Shown piece by piece: positions 5,982 to 6,455 of a DNA stretch of 6,455 nucleotides. Origin of the DNA: an uncultured Selenomonadaceae bacterium (lineage in GTDB: Bacteria > Bacillota > Negativicutes > Selenomonadales > Selenomonadaceae); contig CAJOOE010000120.1 of NCBI GenBank assembly GCA_905236145.1, positions 1-6,455 on the forward strand, given 5' to 3'. Below the pieces are notes generated by a model, which searched no databases, was not told the origin of the DNA, and saw only the letters and a program-made list of their open reading frames with translations. Position 1 is the stretch's first letter. Each line of letters begins with the position of its first letter. A program made the position numbers and the translations under genes.

Positions 5982-6449
5982 ATGATCGGAGAATATTTGG
6001 CTTTGGGAGCAGTTCTGCTGCTCAGCATAGTCGGGCATAATATGACGGTGGTTTATGCGGCGGTAATCGTGATAGTTTTGAAAATTTGTGCCCAACTTTC
6101 CGGGATGCCGGTGATTTTGGAATATTTGGGCGGGCATGGTTTGCAACTCGGCATAATAGTTTTGACGGCGGCGGTATTGGTGCCGATAGCCGACGGAACC
6201 GTCACGGTTACGACGATAATAAATTCTTTCAAAACTCCTGCGGGAATTATCGCAATATCGGCGGGACTTTTCGCGGCTATCTGCGGCGGTGTCGGGGTGC
6301 CGCTCATGCAGACAAATCCGAATGTAATTCCGGCGTTGATTGTCGGAACGATGGCGGGAGTTTTTTTCTTCAAAGGTATTGCGGTAGGGCCTTTGATCGC
6401 GGCGGGAATAACTTATTTCGTCCTTGCAATTTTTGAATTTTTCAAGTGA
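5982..6449 (+). CDS. UPF0756 (DUF441) membrane protein, YeaL/YtwI family
   Basis: A 155-residue integral membrane protein of unknown function, the usual length for the family found in Bacillota and some Gammaproteobacteria. Hydrophobic stretches lie at about 5-36, 54-70, 86-108 and 114-151, consistent with four or more membrane spans. Conserved-looking polar and glycine features include VLVPIADG (64-71), the GGVGVPLM turn (102-109) and NPNVIPALIVGTMAGV (112-127). The start ATG is preceded by GAGGG at 5968-5972, 9 nt upstream. The gene is transcribed away from the YhcH-family gene and nothing follows it within the window, so its operon context is cut off. The family call is confident; the biological role is not known from sequence. 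Confidence 0.93.
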   Translation: MIGEYLALGAVLLLSIVGHNMTVVYAAVIVIVLKICAQLSGMPVILEYLGGHGLQLGIIVLTAAVLVPIADGTVTVTTIINSFKTPAGIIAISAGLFAAICGGVGVPLMQTNPNVIPALIVGTMAGVFFFKGIAVGPLIAAGITYFVLAIFEFFK

Positions 6450-6455
6450 AGTCAA

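Noticed and set aside
5877..6455. Minus-strand open frame of 192 codons opposite the UPF0756 gene, reaching the window edge
   Set aside because: Its Arg/Asn/Tyr-rich translation shows no family motif and it is fully antisense to a recognisable membrane protein.

Overview
The window holds seven protein-coding genes (one cut by the left edge), packed into two opposing blocks. All are recognisable housekeeping or conserved families. I found no RNA genes, insertion sequences, CRISPR arrays, phage genes or origin.

Organism: moderate G+C by eye, strong GGAGG-type ribosome binding sites, a consensus sigma-A type promoter, a fused CobA-HemD protein and a UPF0756 (YeaL/YtwI) membrane protein suggest a Bacillota bacterium. 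An anaerobe of the Negativicutes or a clostridial lineage is my best guess. This is inference from gene content, not a phylogenetic result.

Layout: (1) 1-2951, plus strand: the 3' part of murI (glutamate racemase), then cobA-hemD (uroporphyrinogen III methyltransferase/synthase fusion), then larB (nickel-pincer cofactor synthesis). The first two are 3 bp apart. larB starts at or just after the cobA-hemD stop, so the three look like one translationally coupled unit. (2) 5687-2955, minus strand: a YhcH/YjgK/YiaL-family gene, ribD and prs, in transcription order. A hairpin with a T-rich tail lies between the first two. A near-consensus promoter serves prs alone. (3) 5688-5981: a 294-bp AT-rich divergent region with two perfect palindromes and repeated A-tract/T-tract blocks. 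(4) 5982-6449, plus strand: the UPF0756 membrane protein.

The blocks at (1) and (2) converge with only 3 bp between the larB and prs stop codons and no visible terminator.

The genes are mostly biosynthetic: D-glutamate for peptidoglycan, tetrapyrrole branch-point chemistry, nickel-pincer nucleotide, PRPP and riboflavin. Both ribD and larB stand apart from their usual pathway partners within this window. The most interesting points are regulatory: the A7T6 tract at the predicted prs transcription start, the hairpin leader before ribD, and the strong excess of the octamer AAAATTTT, especially between genes. Nothing here amounts to a clear undescribed system.
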